Positions 34,155 through 42,905 of a DNA stretch of 44,391 bases are shown piece by piece. The translations under genes were made by a program, and so were the position numbers. Positions within the stretch are counted from its first letter, which is position 1, and every line of letters starts with the position of its first letter. The notes beneath the pieces were generated by a model that saw only the letters and a list, made by a program, of their open reading frames with translations, was not told the DNA's origin and made no database searches. Origin of the DNA: an uncultured Chitinophagaceae bacterium (lineage in GTDB: Bacteria > Bacteroidota > Bacteroidia > Chitinophagales > Chitinophagaceae); NCBI GenBank assembly GCA_937996595.1, contig CALKVC010000090.1:1-44391 (forward strand), in the 5' to 3' direction.

Positions 34155-36116
34155 ATGCAAAAAAACGTACTCCTGTTATTTCTTGTGGCAGTTATCAACA
34201 TGCCGGTACATGCGCAATTCAGCCGGTATATTATAAAATTCAGGGATAAAGGCTCAAGCCCCTTTTCCATCTCATCCCCCGGCCAATACCTTTCTCAGCG
34301 GGCGATAGAACGCCGGGTAAAATATAATGTAGCCATAGACAGCAGTGACCTTCCGGTTACGCCGTCGTACATTGACAGTATTCGTTTATCCGGTAACGTT
34401 ACCATCCTGAACGTTTCAAAATGGCTTAACCAGGTTGCCATCAAAACCACCGATGCCGCTGCCCTGGCAAAAATAAATTCATTCCCGTTCGTTATCAGTG
34501 CCTTACCGGCCGGCGCCAGGCTGGATCCCGGTTTTGAAATGCCAACCAGGAAACAACAGGATTCCACAACGGATAATATGGAGCCTTTTTTCCCTTCAGC
34601 TGAAAACGTAACCGGTTATTATGATTATGGCAAATCGAATGGCCAGGTGAAAATACACCAGGGCGATTTTCTGCATAATCATGGTTTCAGGGGCGAAGGC
34701 ATGCAGATGGCAGTTATGGACGCCGGATTTTTCCATTACCAGAGCCTGCCAACATTTGACAGTATGAGGCATAACAACCGGGTGCTGGGTACCTGGGATT
34801 TTGTAGCCAATGAACCCGGCGTGGATGAAGATAATTCTCACGGCATGCAATGCCTGAGTACGATTGCGGCAAATATGCCGGGCGTATTTGTTGGAACAGC
34901 GCCCAATACTTCTTTTTATTTATACCGCACTGAAGATGTATCCAGCGAATACCCGGTAGAAGAACAAAATTTTGCTGCTGCTGCGGAAAGGGCCGACAGC
35001 CTGGGTGTAGATATTTGCTCGGTATCGCTTGGTTATTATGATTTCAGTAACCCCGTTTTCAATTATTCATATGCAGATATGGATGGCAATACATCAATCA
35101 GTGCCCGGGCAGCAGACTTTGCAGCCAAAAAAGGGATGCTGATGGTGATTGCAGCAGGGAATGAAGGGAATAACAGCTGGCATTACCTCATCACACCATC
35201 TGATGCCGACAGTGTATTATCAGTAGGCGCTATTGATACACTGGGTAATGTTGCTTCGTTTAGCAGCTATGGACCAAGCAGCGATGGCCAGGTAAAACCT
35301 GCTGTTTCGGCAGTTGGTGCGTTTGCCATTATAGCGAATACTTCAACCGGTTTGCCCGCATACGGTTTTGGAACTTCATTTGCTTGCCCCAATATGGCAG
35401 GTATTGCAACCTGTCTGTGGCAGGCCTTTCCGGAAATAAGCAATATGGGCATCATCCAAACCCTGCAAACGGCATCTGATAATACATCTGCTCCCAATGA
35501 CCGGGTTGGTTATGGCATCCCGGATGCCAAAAAAGCCTTTGTGATGCTTCAGAAACAACTTTACCAGGGACAGGCTTCCATCACCGGCTGCAAAACAAAC
35601 CTGCAGTTTTCGGTAAAAACAGACCCATCGATGACCATAGATATAGAACGTAAGCTGGCTTCAGAAACCGGTTATACTTTATTAACCAGTTTGCAGAACA
35701 CACAGGCTTTTGGCAAACATGATTTTGTATATGAAGATAACCTTTCCTTACTGCCGGCAGGAACCATCAAATACAGGCTGAAAATGAATATTGCCACAGA
35801 CACTTCCTATTATCTTGATTCCATGATGACAGACCATCTGCAGACCTGTACCAATATCCAGGAAAATGCTATCAGAATAAGCCCTAACCCGGTGCAGGAA
35901 AACCTTCAAATATCCGTAACCAGGCTAACTCCGGCAGACATAAATATCATTATCCGCAATGCACTGGGGCAGAAAGTTTATGCATCATATTATCAACAGA
36001 AGCCGGGCATACAGTTAACGGAAGTAAATATGAGCAGGTTCAGCAGGGGAATTTACTTTATTACCGTGTATGCTGATGGAAGGAAAATGGGTACCATTAA
36101 AGTAGTACATGATTAA
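34155..36116 (+). CDS. Subtilisin-like (S8) serine peptidase with type A T9SS sorting domain
   Basis: This 653-residue exported protease has a signal peptide (MQKNVLLLFLVAVINMPVHA). A pro-region covers about 22-150 (QYLSQRAIERR, then SKWLNQVAI), typical of Bacteroidota S8 proteases. The S8 catalytic domain spans about 165-465, with Asp189 in MDAGF, His229 in NSHGMQC, the oxyanion Asn336 in AAGNEGN, and Ser408 in GTSFACPNMAG. A beta domain follows at about 475-565. The C-terminal type A sorting domain runs from about 572, with SPNPVQENLQI, GIYFITVYADG and a final IKVVHD. It should be secreted through T9SS and anchored at or released from the surface. The substrate is unknown, and nutrition or processing of surface proteins is possible. 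A terminator follows. Confidence 0.93.
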   Translation: MQKNVLLLFLVAVINMPVHAQFSRYIIKFRDKGSSPFSISSPGQYLSQRAIERRVKYNVAIDSSDLPVTPSYIDSIRLSGNVTILNVSKWLNQVAIKTTDAAALAKINSFPFVISALPAGARLDPGFEMPTRKQQDSTTDNMEPFFPSAENVTGYYDYGKSNGQVKIHQGDFLHNHGFRGEGMQMAVMDAGFFHYQSLPTFDSMRHNNRVLGTWDFVANEPGVDEDNSHGMQCLSTIAANMPGVFVGTAPNTSFYLYRTEDVSSEYPVEEQNFAAAAERADSLGVDICSVSLGYYDFSNPVFNYSYADMDGNTSISARAADFAAKKGMLMVIAAGNEGNNSWHYLITPSDADSVLSVGAIDTLGNVASFSSYGPSSDGQVKPAVSAVGAFAIIANTSTGLPAYGFGTSFACPNMAGIATCLWQAFPEISNMGIIQTLQTASDNTSAPNDRVGYGIPDAKKAFVMLQKQLYQGQASITGCKTNLQFSVKTDPSMTIDIERKLASETGYTLLTSLQNTQAFGKHDFVYEDNLSLLPAGTIKYRLKMNIATDTSYYLDSMMTDHLQTCTNIQENAIRISPNPVQENLQISVTRLTPADINIIIRNALGQKVYASYYQQKPGIQLTEVNMSRFSRGIYFITVYADGRKMGTIKVVHD

Positions 36117-36145
36117 TCAATTTTCTCCCCCGGCAAAATATCAAT

Positions 36146-36176
36146 GCCGGCCTATTAACCAGGCTGGCCATTTTTT
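36146..36176 (+). terminator. Intrinsic terminator of the S8 peptidase gene
   Basis: GCCGGCC at 36146-36152 pairs with GGCTGGC at 36162-36168 (one G-U pair), followed by CA and six T. It overlaps the last codons of the convergent methyltransferase gene. A second inverted repeat, CCGGCA/TGCCGG (36130-36135 and 36145-36150), shares bases with it and lacks a T-run. Confidence 0.65.
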
Positions 36177-37342
36177 CTTAATACCGCCACATACATTGTA
36201 TCCGCTGCCATTCCATACCCCGGCAGGTAGCCTGACTTCATTAGTTCGAGAAATGGAAAACGGTTAAGCATAAACGAAATTACCTGTTCATTCTCATCGC
36301 TGAACACGGAACAGGTGATATAAAAGAATAAACCGCCCTGCTGCAGGTGATGCACCGTATTTGAAACCACCTGCTGCTGCAACGATTGGTAATGACTTAT
36401 TTTCCCCGCATCAAAATAACAAAGCTGTTCCGGCGTACGGCTCCATGTACCGCTGCCGGAACATGGTACATCGCAAATGATGATATTGAATTTTTCGGCC
36501 TGCTTCAGACCGGAGGAAACAGAGAGGTTTGCGCTGAAACACCTGTTGATGTTAATGCCGGCCTGACCGAGGCGATTCCTGAGATTTACCAGTATATTTT
36601 CCCGTATATCGCTTACCGTTAGTTGTACATGGCCATTCAGCCTGTCGAACAAAAGGATTGATTTTCCCCCGCTGGCTGCACAGCAGTCCCATGCGGTCAC
36701 TTTCCTATCAGCTTCCCCCATTGCCGGAAAATCCTGCAAAAAATCAAGCACATGCTGTGAATTGGCATCCTGTATAACAGCCTCTTTGTTAATGGTCACT
36801 ATCTTATCAACTGAAACACTGTTGTCAATTTCCAGGCAGTCTTCCCCTATACATTTGTAAATAATGGTTGCCCGGCTCAATTTATCCATAACCTGCTGTT
36901 TCCTGCCTGGCCTGGTGCGTATAAACAATTTAGGTTGGCTGAAGAAAGAACTGATGTACTGGCTGGCATCCAGTTGTTGAGATAAAAAACCTGTATACGG
37001 GAATACTTCTTCAAAACGAATGTTGAGTAATCCCATTTTTTCCTGCAGTCCCCATGCTGCTTTATCATCCAGGGTCGGATGAAAAAAATGCAGCAGTTCA
37101 TTTTTTTTGTTTTCACTAAGGAATAACCCGAAGCAAATCCTGTCTGCTACCGGCAGGTCTTCACAGGCTTTTCCCAATCTGAAATAAGCATAACAGAGGG
37201 AACTGATGGCCTTCCTGTCCCTGGACCCGTACTTCCTGTCTGATGAAAAGAATTCCCTGGCATGCAGGGAAAAAGGCTTGCCGGCTTTGTAACTGCCGAT
37301 CAATTTTGCCGCAGATGCTATATAGGAATGAAATTTGCCCAT
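36155..37342 (-). CDS. RsmB/NOP-family RNA (cytosine-5) methyltransferase
   Basis: This 395-residue cytoplasmic enzyme methylates cytosine C5 in rRNA or tRNA with SAM. The SAM-binding motif I is AWDCCAASGGKS (about residue 220-230). The two catalytic cysteines sit in motif IV, CDVPCSGSGTW (about 290-300), and motif VI, ITCSVF (about 340-345), as in the RsmB/NOL1/NOP2/Sun family. The N-terminal 150 residues are helical but shorter than the NusB-like domain of E. coli RsmB, so I do not give it that name. It lies 30 bases downstream of odhB on the same strand and probably shares its transcript. Its 3' end converges on the S8 peptidase gene. Confidence 0.88.
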   Translation of the reverse strand: MGKFHSYIASAAKLIGSYKAGKPFSLHAREFFSSDRKYGSRDRKAISSLCYAYFRLGKACEDLPVADRICFGLFLSENKKNELLHFFHPTLDDKAAWGLQEKMGLLNIRFEEVFPYTGFLSQQLDASQYISSFFSQPKLFIRTRPGRKQQVMDKLSRATIIYKCIGEDCLEIDNSVSVDKIVTINKEAVIQDANSQHVLDFLQDFPAMGEADRKVTAWDCCAASGGKSILLFDRLNGHVQLTVSDIRENILVNLRNRLGQAGININRCFSANLSVSSGLKQAEKFNIIICDVPCSGSGTWSRTPEQLCYFDAGKISHYQSLQQQVVSNTVHHLQQGGLFFYITCSVFSDENEQVISFMLNRFPFLELMKSGYLPGYGMAADTMYVAVLRKNGQPG

Positions 37343-37372
37343 GATGCAGATTGCCTTGCTGCCTGCCTGAAA

Positions 37373-38578
37373 TTATAATTCAAGCAATGCCGTTACCGGG
37401 TCTTTTCCAAAAAGCAGCAAAGCCGGATTTTCCAGCATTTCTTTTACGGTTACCAGGAAACCTACCGATTCCCTTCCGTCAATAATACGATGGTCGTAGC
37501 TGAGTGCTACATACATCATTGGCCTTATAACAACCTGACCGTTTACCGCAACCGGGCGTTCTACAATATTATGCATGCCGAGGATGGCGCTTTGCGGAAT
37601 ATTGATGATTGGTGTGCTCATCATGGAACCGAATACGCCCCCGTTGGTTATGGTGAAGGTTCCTCCGGTCATTTCCTCCATGGTAAGTTTGTTATTCTTA
37701 GCCTTGGTAGCCAGGTCCAGTACAGCGGCTTCCAAACAAGCCATACCAAGGCTTTCGGCATTCCGTATTACCGGAACCACCAGTCCTTTTGGTGCACTAA
37801 CGGCAATGGATATGTCACAATAATCATGAAATATGATCTGGTCGCCGTCAATATAAGCATTTACCGACGGGTATTTCTGAAGCGCATAACAACATGCCTT
37901 GGTGAAAAAACTCATGAAACCAAGGTTTACTGCATGCTGTTCCCTGAATTTGTCTTTGAATTTTTTCCTGATTTCCATGATTGCACTCATATCCACTTCA
38001 TTGAAAGTGGTGAGCATGGCCGTTGTGTTTTTTGCTTCCACCAGCCTGCGGCTGACTGTTTTACGCAGGTTGCTCATCTTTTCCGGCCTTTCGGAGCGGC
38101 TGAATAGCGCAGCTCCCGGTAATCTGCCGGGATTATTCAGCGCCTCCAGCACATCCTGCTTAACTATTTTTCCATTAGTTCCTGATGCGGTAATCTTACT
38201 GCTGTCGATATGCTTATCAGCTATGATTGCGGCAGCAACTGGGGTAGCTTTTACTTCCGTAGCTGGCAAAGAGGCCTTTTCTTTTATAACATCTGCAGTA
38301 TCTTTTTCCACTTCTTTGCTAACTGTTTTTTCGGGGGCTTTGGCATCCGTATCAATTGAACCAACCACATCACCAATTGCCAGCGTATCGCCTTCTTTGG
38401 CAACCTGTTTTACCAATCCGGCCTTTTCTGCATTTATTTCAAAAGTGGCTTTTTCACTTTCCAGTTCGGCTATAACTTCATCTCTCTCTGTCCATTCCCC
38501 ATCCTTTTTCAGCCATTTTACCAGGGTTACTTCGCTGATGCTTTCTCCCACTGCTGGCACTTTTATTTCTATTGACAT
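37373..38578 (-). CDS. odhB: Dihydrolipoyllysine succinyltransferase, E2 of 2-oxoglutarate dehydrogenase
   Basis: This 401-residue E2 transfers succinyl groups in the 2-oxoglutarate dehydrogenase complex of the TCA cycle. The lipoyl domain (1-77) has Lys43 in ELESEKATFEI, the lipoylation site. An Ala/Lys/Thr-rich linker leads to a peripheral-subunit-binding domain (about 124-150, ITASGTNGKIVKQDVLEAL). The catalytic domain fills the rest, with FNEVDMSAIMEIR and the active site YDHRIIDGRESVGF (His363, Asp367). The EVDMS form is typical of succinyl- rather than acetyltransferases. The E1 gene is not next to it in this window. A 14-bp palindrome, GTAAACAGGTTTAC, lies directly before its start. 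Confidence 0.94.
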   Translation of the reverse strand: MSIEIKVPAVGESISEVTLVKWLKKDGEWTERDEVIAELESEKATFEINAEKAGLVKQVAKEGDTLAIGDVVGSIDTDAKAPEKTVSKEVEKDTADVIKEKASLPATEVKATPVAAAIIADKHIDSSKITASGTNGKIVKQDVLEALNNPGRLPGAALFSRSERPEKMSNLRKTVSRRLVEAKNTTAMLTTFNEVDMSAIMEIRKKFKDKFREQHAVNLGFMSFFTKACCYALQKYPSVNAYIDGDQIIFHDYCDISIAVSAPKGLVVPVIRNAESLGMACLEAAVLDLATKAKNNKLTMEEMTGGTFTITNGGVFGSMMSTPIINIPQSAILGMHNIVERPVAVNGQVVIRPMMYVALSYDHRIIDGRESVGFLVTVKEMLENPALLLFGKDPVTALLEL

Positions 38579-38592
38579 GTAAACAGGTTTAC
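38579..38592. repeat. Palindrome directly upstream of odhB
   Basis: GTAAAC (38579-38584) and GTTTAC (38587-38592) are reverse complements with a two-base spacer, starting next to the odhB ATG. It may be an operator or translation-control site, which is inference. Confidence 0.45.
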
Positions 38593-38875
38593 GTAATGGG
38601 CAAATTTCGGGTAAAAAACAGGATTATTAAAAATTTCATTTTAAGTTACCATCATAAAATAAACACATAGCAATATTTTAATATACAAATTAAAAATCAT
38701 TGCTTTAGTAGTATTTTTTCCAAATAGTTTTTTTATCTTTAACACATTATATAGATATTAAAATCCAATAACTCAATCAGCGCTACCAAACACTAAACAG
38801 TTTTTCTTTAACATGTTTAGTAATAGTATATTAGTGGCTGGAATTATTTTTTTAAAATATTCAATTTCAGGTTGT
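38593..38875. other. AT-rich divergent intergenic region
   Basis: This is the space between odhB (minus) and the dockerin-like gene (plus), and should hold both promoters. I see no full TAnnTTTG match facing either gene, only long A/T runs. There is no small gene I can support. An in-frame ATG at 38813 exists but gives a poor N-terminus compared with 38876. Confidence 0.4.
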
Positions 38876-40510
38876 ATGACAAGAAATTTATTTAAGATGC
38901 TGGCATTTGCCTGTTTTTTACTGATTACTGTAAATAGCCAGGCTCAACTGTATATCAATGGTGCACAGTTCACGATTGAATCTGGTGCCACAGTTACCGT
39001 ACAGGGCGACCTTACCAGCAATGTTGATATACTGGGTGCAGGCAAGGTTCTGCTTAAAGGCAGCAGTAACCAGAATGTGGATATGAATAATGCCATTATT
39101 CCCAACCTGGAAATTGATAACGTTTCCAATGCAACCCTTACCAGCCCAGCCAGAATTGGCAGTAACATGACTTTTACAAACGGTAACATTATTTTAGGAA
39201 CAAATGACCTTACATTGGAGGCCGCTGCTACGATTACTACACCGGCAAACAACAAATTTATAGTAACCAATAGTTCCGGTAAGCTGGTTAAAAATGCATT
39301 AGGTGCCGGCCCCGGTTTTACATTCCCAGTTGGAAATTCTGCATTAACCTACAACCCAGTTAGTATTGTTAACACCGGTACTTCTGATAATATTGGGGTG
39401 CGTTCACTTGCAAATGCATTCACAAATGGAATGACTGGCGCTGCATTCACAAAAGAAGTGGTAGACGCCAGTTGGGATATCACAGAAGCAGTAATTGGGG
39501 GGAGTAATCTTTCCATTACTGCAAGCTGGAACGGAACTGATGAATTATCGGGCTTTAACAGGAACAAGGCAGGAATTTCTTATTACATCACTTCACCTGC
39601 ACCCAATGTTGGATGGGACCTGCTGAACAGTCAGACAGGTGCAGCATCCGGCACTAATCCTTACAGCTACACCCGTTCAGGAATCACAGAACTTGGTGCA
39701 TTTGCCATTGGAACCAGGCCGGTATTGTCGCCATTACTGGTTTCTCCAAAAATTTTCTTACAGGGAAATTATAACAGCGGCACCGGGTTCATGACGGATG
39801 CACTGAGAACACTAAACCTGATCCCACTTACAGAACCATATACAGGTGCAACCGGATATACCCATACGGGAAGTGGTGGCGGCGAAACATCTACCGGAAA
39901 TATTGTAGGCTCCCTGGCTCCGGCTTCAAACGATGCCATTGTAGACTGGGTATTTGTTCAATTGCATGATGGTACTACCGGTACCGTATTAAGCAGCCTG
40001 GCAGCTTTGCTTCAAAGGGACGGTGACATTGTTGATACAGATGGAACATCAGCCCTGAATATGGCTGGAAATGCTGCCGGTAACTACTTTATTTCCATCA
40101 GGCACCGAAACCACCTGGCAGTAAGGTCATTAAATAATTTTGCCCTTTTAAAAACAAGTACAACTGCTTATAATTTCACTGACAACTTATCAAAAGCGTT
40201 TGCCGGTGCAGTTCCCAATAACCCGATGGCAACATTAAATACAAATATTTTCGGTATGTGGGGGGGAAACGCCAATAATGACAATACCGTTAAAATGACC
40301 GGCCTGGCCGCTTCAAACAACGACTACCTGCAATTGCTGAATACCCTCGGTTCCAGTACCAACTCAATACCGAATACGTACTCTAAGCAAGACCTGAATA
40401 TGGATGGAACCGTAAAAATGACCGGTTTAAGTGCAGCAAATAATGATTATTTAAAACTAATCAACATCCTCGGGGCAAGCATCAATACCATTTCACAACC
40501 TGCTTTCTAA
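38876..40510 (+). CDS. Secreted protein with twin C-terminal dockerin-like repeats
   Basis: The start is ATG 38876, which opens a signal peptide (MTRNLFKMLAFACFLLITV, then NSQAQL); the product is 544 residues. The first about 100 mature residues are a beta-helix-like series of Asn/Thr-rich turns (GAGKVLLKGSSNQNVDMNN). A middle beta domain follows, then a region of about 150 residues beginning VSPKIFLQGNYNSGTGFM and running through DALRTLNLIPLTEPY that I associate with Bacteroidota secreted proteins. The end has two tandem units, DNTVKMTGLAASNNDYLQLL and DGTVKMTGLSAANNDYLKLI, 41 residues apart. They look like the Asp/Asn-rich calcium loop plus helix of dockerins. There is no T9SS sorting domain, which is odd for its context. 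The next gene starts 10 bases downstream. Confidence 0.75.
   Translation: MTRNLFKMLAFACFLLITVNSQAQLYINGAQFTIESGATVTVQGDLTSNVDILGAGKVLLKGSSNQNVDMNNAIIPNLEIDNVSNATLTSPARIGSNMTFTNGNIILGTNDLTLEAAATITTPANNKFIVTNSSGKLVKNALGAGPGFTFPVGNSALTYNPVSIVNTGTSDNIGVRSLANAFTNGMTGAAFTKEVVDASWDITEAVIGGSNLSITASWNGTDELSGFNRNKAGISYYITSPAPNVGWDLLNSQTGAASGTNPYSYTRSGITELGAFAIGTRPVLSPLLVSPKIFLQGNYNSGTGFMTDALRTLNLIPLTEPYTGATGYTHTGSGGGETSTGNIVGSLAPASNDAIVDWVFVQLHDGTTGTVLSSLAALLQRDGDIVDTDGTSALNMAGNAAGNYFISIRHRNHLAVRSLNNFALLKTSTTAYNFTDNLSKAFAGAVPNNPMATLNTNIFGMWGGNANNDNTVKMTGLAASNNDYLQLLNTLGSSTNSIPNTYSKQDLNMDGTVKMTGLSAANNDYLKLINILGASINTISQPAF
40280..40493 (+). repeat. Tandem dockerin-like repeat, two units
   Basis: Two units start at 40280 and 40403 (123 bases apart) and encode near-identical D(N/G)TVKMTGL motifs, each followed by NNDYL. 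The DNA has diverged at synonymous sites, so the duplication is old and kept at the protein level. Confidence 0.75.
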
Positions 40511-40520
40511 ACAATACAAG

Positions 40521-41636
40521 ATGAAAAAATTATCTGTTTTCTTAGCTTTCAGCCTGATGATTATAACTTCTGGTTATAGTCAGTATTTCCAGGGAACTTT
40601 CACCAATACAGGCAACACGCTGGTATTTAAGATGAAGCCTTCCGCAACTTTAACTACTTCCATTGCCTATATGGAATTCTGTTTCAGGTATAATACGGCC
40701 AGTACCCCCGTTTTTTCCATTTCAAACCTTGTAAACGGTGCTCAATTTCCCGGTATCAATATACAAAGAAGGTCTGATTATGTATCCGGTGCATACACCT
40801 ATGTTAGGTTTGTTCATAACACATCAACTATAGCCAGTTTTTCATACGATCCGGGAACAGAATATGAAATATGCCGCCTGAACCTGATAGGTGCCGGTGT
40901 TGGGAATTTTGAAATGGCCAGCGACCTGAACGACCCGAATTTTGAAACTGTTTTTGGAGTAGTAGATGGCAGTGCCAACTTCATAGACCCGGGTGCAAAC
41001 GACCAGTTTTACGGGCCCGGCTTCAATATTGTTGGATCCACCCACCTGTTACCGTTAGGCAATGTGCCAATTCCTGTAAAATTCACCGGATTTACAGCCA
41101 TTAAAAAAGATGCCAATGCTGTGCTTAACTGGAAAGTGGAAAATGAATCTGCCGTAACCGACTTCTATGAAATTGAGCGTAGTTTCAATGGAAGGGATTT
41201 TGTAAAAATTGCAGATGTGGCAGTTAAACCGATTATTGCAGGTAACATTTCCAATGCTTATGAATTCACTGATTTTAATGTAAAATCTTTAAGGGCTGAT
41301 ATTTTGTATTACAGGATAAAGCAGGTTGACAAAGACAGCAAGTTTGCTTATACCGAAATCAAATCAATCAGGCTTGATGGAAAACAGTTTTCAGCGAATG
41401 TGTTCCCTAACCCGGTTATTTCAACCGGAAATGTGAATATTGACCTGGTAGCAGATGAAAACATAAGTATCCTGCTTACAGATGCTGCTGGTAAGGAATT
41501 GATAAAACAAGCAATTGCCGGAAAAACCGGATTAAATGTAGTGAAACTAAATATGGCTTCCATGGCATCTGGCACTTACCAGGTAAGGGTTATTGCCGGT
41601 TCTGAATCAAAAGTAATTTCTGTTATTAAAAAATAA
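40521..41636 (+). CDS. T9SS type A sorting-domain protein with cohesin-like N-terminal beta domain
   Basis: This 371-residue exported protein has a signal peptide (MKKLSVFLAFSLMIITSGYS). Residues about 22-175 form a beta-rich domain (LVFKMKPSATLTTSIAYMEF, FSISNLVNGAQFPG, EYEICRLNLIGAGVGNFEM) whose order of strands recalls cohesin modules. That is a resemblance by eye, not a match I can prove. A fibronectin-III-like segment covers about 185-285 (VPIPVKFTGFTAIKK, then LNWKVENES). The C-terminal type A sorting domain runs from about 292 with NVFPNPVISTG, ending SGTYQVRVIAGSESKVISVIKK. It starts 10 bases after the dockerin-like gene and the pair ends at a strong terminator, so they form one operon. 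A surface-anchored receptor for its partner is a plausible role. Confidence 0.8.
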   Translation: MKKLSVFLAFSLMIITSGYSQYFQGTFTNTGNTLVFKMKPSATLTTSIAYMEFCFRYNTASTPVFSISNLVNGAQFPGINIQRRSDYVSGAYTYVRFVHNTSTIASFSYDPGTEYEICRLNLIGAGVGNFEMASDLNDPNFETVFGVVDGSANFIDPGANDQFYGPGFNIVGSTHLLPLGNVPIPVKFTGFTAIKKDANAVLNWKVENESAVTDFYEIERSFNGRDFVKIADVAVKPIIAGNISNAYEFTDFNVKSLRADILYYRIKQVDKDSKFAYTEIKSIRLDGKQFSANVFPNPVISTGNVNIDLVADENISILLTDAAGKELIKQAIAGKTGLNVVKLNMASMASGTYQVRVIAGSESKVISVIKK

Positions 41637-41657
41637 TTCAGTTTATATAATTTGTTA

Positions 41658-41686
41658 GCCCTGTCAACAATTGACAGGGCTTTTTT
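41658..41686 (+). terminator. Strong intrinsic terminator after the dockerin/T9SS operon
   Basis: GCCCTGTCAA (41658-41667) and TTGACAGGGC (41671-41680) form a perfect 10-bp stem with a 3-base loop, followed at once by six T. Confidence 0.93.
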
Positions 41687-41712
41687 CTGGCATTAATTAA
41701 TTATAGAGAAAC

Positions 41713-41738
41713 AAAAAAGGGATTGCATAGGCTATCCC
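41713..41738 (-). terminator. Probable terminator of the sigma factor gene
   Basis: Read on the minus strand, GGGAT and ATCCC (41738-41734 and 41723-41719) enclose an inner GC/GC pairing and are followed by TTTTTT (41718-41713). It lies about 30 bases past the stop of the convergent sigma gene. Confidence 0.6.
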
Positions 41739-41768
41739 ATCTTAGTATGAAATGTTATTAATAAATTC

Positions 41769-42638
41769 TTACGTTCCCAGGAAACCCCTAAGTTGCTGGC
41801 TGCGCGTGGTGCACCTGAGTTTGGTAATGGCTTTGTCTTTAATCTGCCTTACCCTTTCACGGGTTAGGTTAAACCTTTCACCGATATCTTCCAGGCTTAA
41901 CGGATGGTCTATGCCCAGCCCAAAAAAATAACAGATTACTTCTTTTTGCCTTTCTGTTAAGGTGCTAAGAGAACGTTCAATTTCTGTTTGTAAAGAAGCA
42001 TTTACTGCCAGGTTGTTATCTGTACTGGTTGCATTCTGATTAATCAGAACATCTATCAGTGTTCCTTCTTCCCCGTCAAATAGTGGCTGGTCCATACTCA
42101 CATGCCTTGCAGCAATGCCCAGGGTGGCAGCAACTTCATCGGGATCAATATCCAGCAAATAAGCTAATTCTTCCGGTGTTGGCTCTCTTTCAAACTCCTG
42201 TTCAAGCTGCGAATAAGCTTTGCTTATCCTGTTTGTTAAACCAACCTTATTTAAAGGCAGCCTTACAATACGTGATTGTTCGGCCAGTGCCTGCAATATG
42301 CTTTGCCTGATCCACCAAACCGCATAAGAAATGAACTTAAATCCCCTGGTTTCATCAAAACGCTGTGCTGCTTTTATTAACCCGAGATTACCTTCATTAA
42401 TAAGGTCGGGTAAGGTTAAACCCTGGTTCTGGTATTGTTTGGCAACAGAAACCACAAAGCGAAGGTTTGCTTTGGTCAGTTTTTCCAGGGCAGCCTGGTC
42501 GCCTTTTCGTATCCTTTCGGCCAGTTTTACCTCTTCTTCCGGTGAAATGAGTTCAACCCTTCCAATTTCCTGGAGGTATTTCTCCAGGCTCTGGCTCTCC
42601 CGGTTGGTAATGGATTTCGTTATTTTCAGCTGACGCAT
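41769..42638 (-). CDS. rpoD: Primary RNA polymerase sigma-70 factor of Bacteroidota type
   Basis: This is the main sigma factor that directs transcription of housekeeping genes. The start is placed at ATG 42638 (MRQLKITKSITNRESQSL), the usual N-terminus in this phylum, rather than two codons earlier. The 289-residue product lacks the long region 1.1 and non-conserved insert of E. coli RpoD, as is normal for Bacteroidota. Region 1.2 covers about 16-48. Region 2 includes LINEGNLGLIKAAQRFDE, then GFKFISYAVWWIRQSI for core binding and -10 recognition. Region 3 starts at about 125. Region 4 carries the helix-turn-helix LSLEDIGERFNLTRERVRQI. It is a single-gene unit flanked by its own terminator and 260 bases of AT-rich upstream DNA. 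Confidence 0.95.
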   Translation of the reverse strand: MRQLKITKSITNRESQSLEKYLQEIGRVELISPEEEVKLAERIRKGDQAALEKLTKANLRFVVSVAKQYQNQGLTLPDLINEGNLGLIKAAQRFDETRGFKFISYAVWWIRQSILQALAEQSRIVRLPLNKVGLTNRISKAYSQLEQEFEREPTPEELAYLLDIDPDEVAATLGIAARHVSMDQPLFDGEEGTLIDVLINQNATSTDNNLAVNASLQTEIERSLSTLTERQKEVICYFFGLGIDHPLSLEDIGERFNLTRERVRQIKDKAITKLRCTTRSQQLRGFLGT

Positions 42639-42905
42639 ACTCATAATCGGTTTGTTTTAGTGGTTTAGTTTCAAAATATTAGGTCCATTTTTTAAGTGTT
42701 TAAGAAATGTTAATTTGTATAACGTAATTTATGCCATTTTAATATGTGCCCAAAAAAATAATTTACCGGTATTTTATTGCCGTTGTGATTGTGTTACGCA
42801 TTATGGAAAATAAATGGCACAAATCCTAAAATAATCAATCAAAAGTTTTGTCAGGTTAATTATTTCATTATTATTGCATGGTTCAAGGATTTTTAAAAAA
42901 GAATA

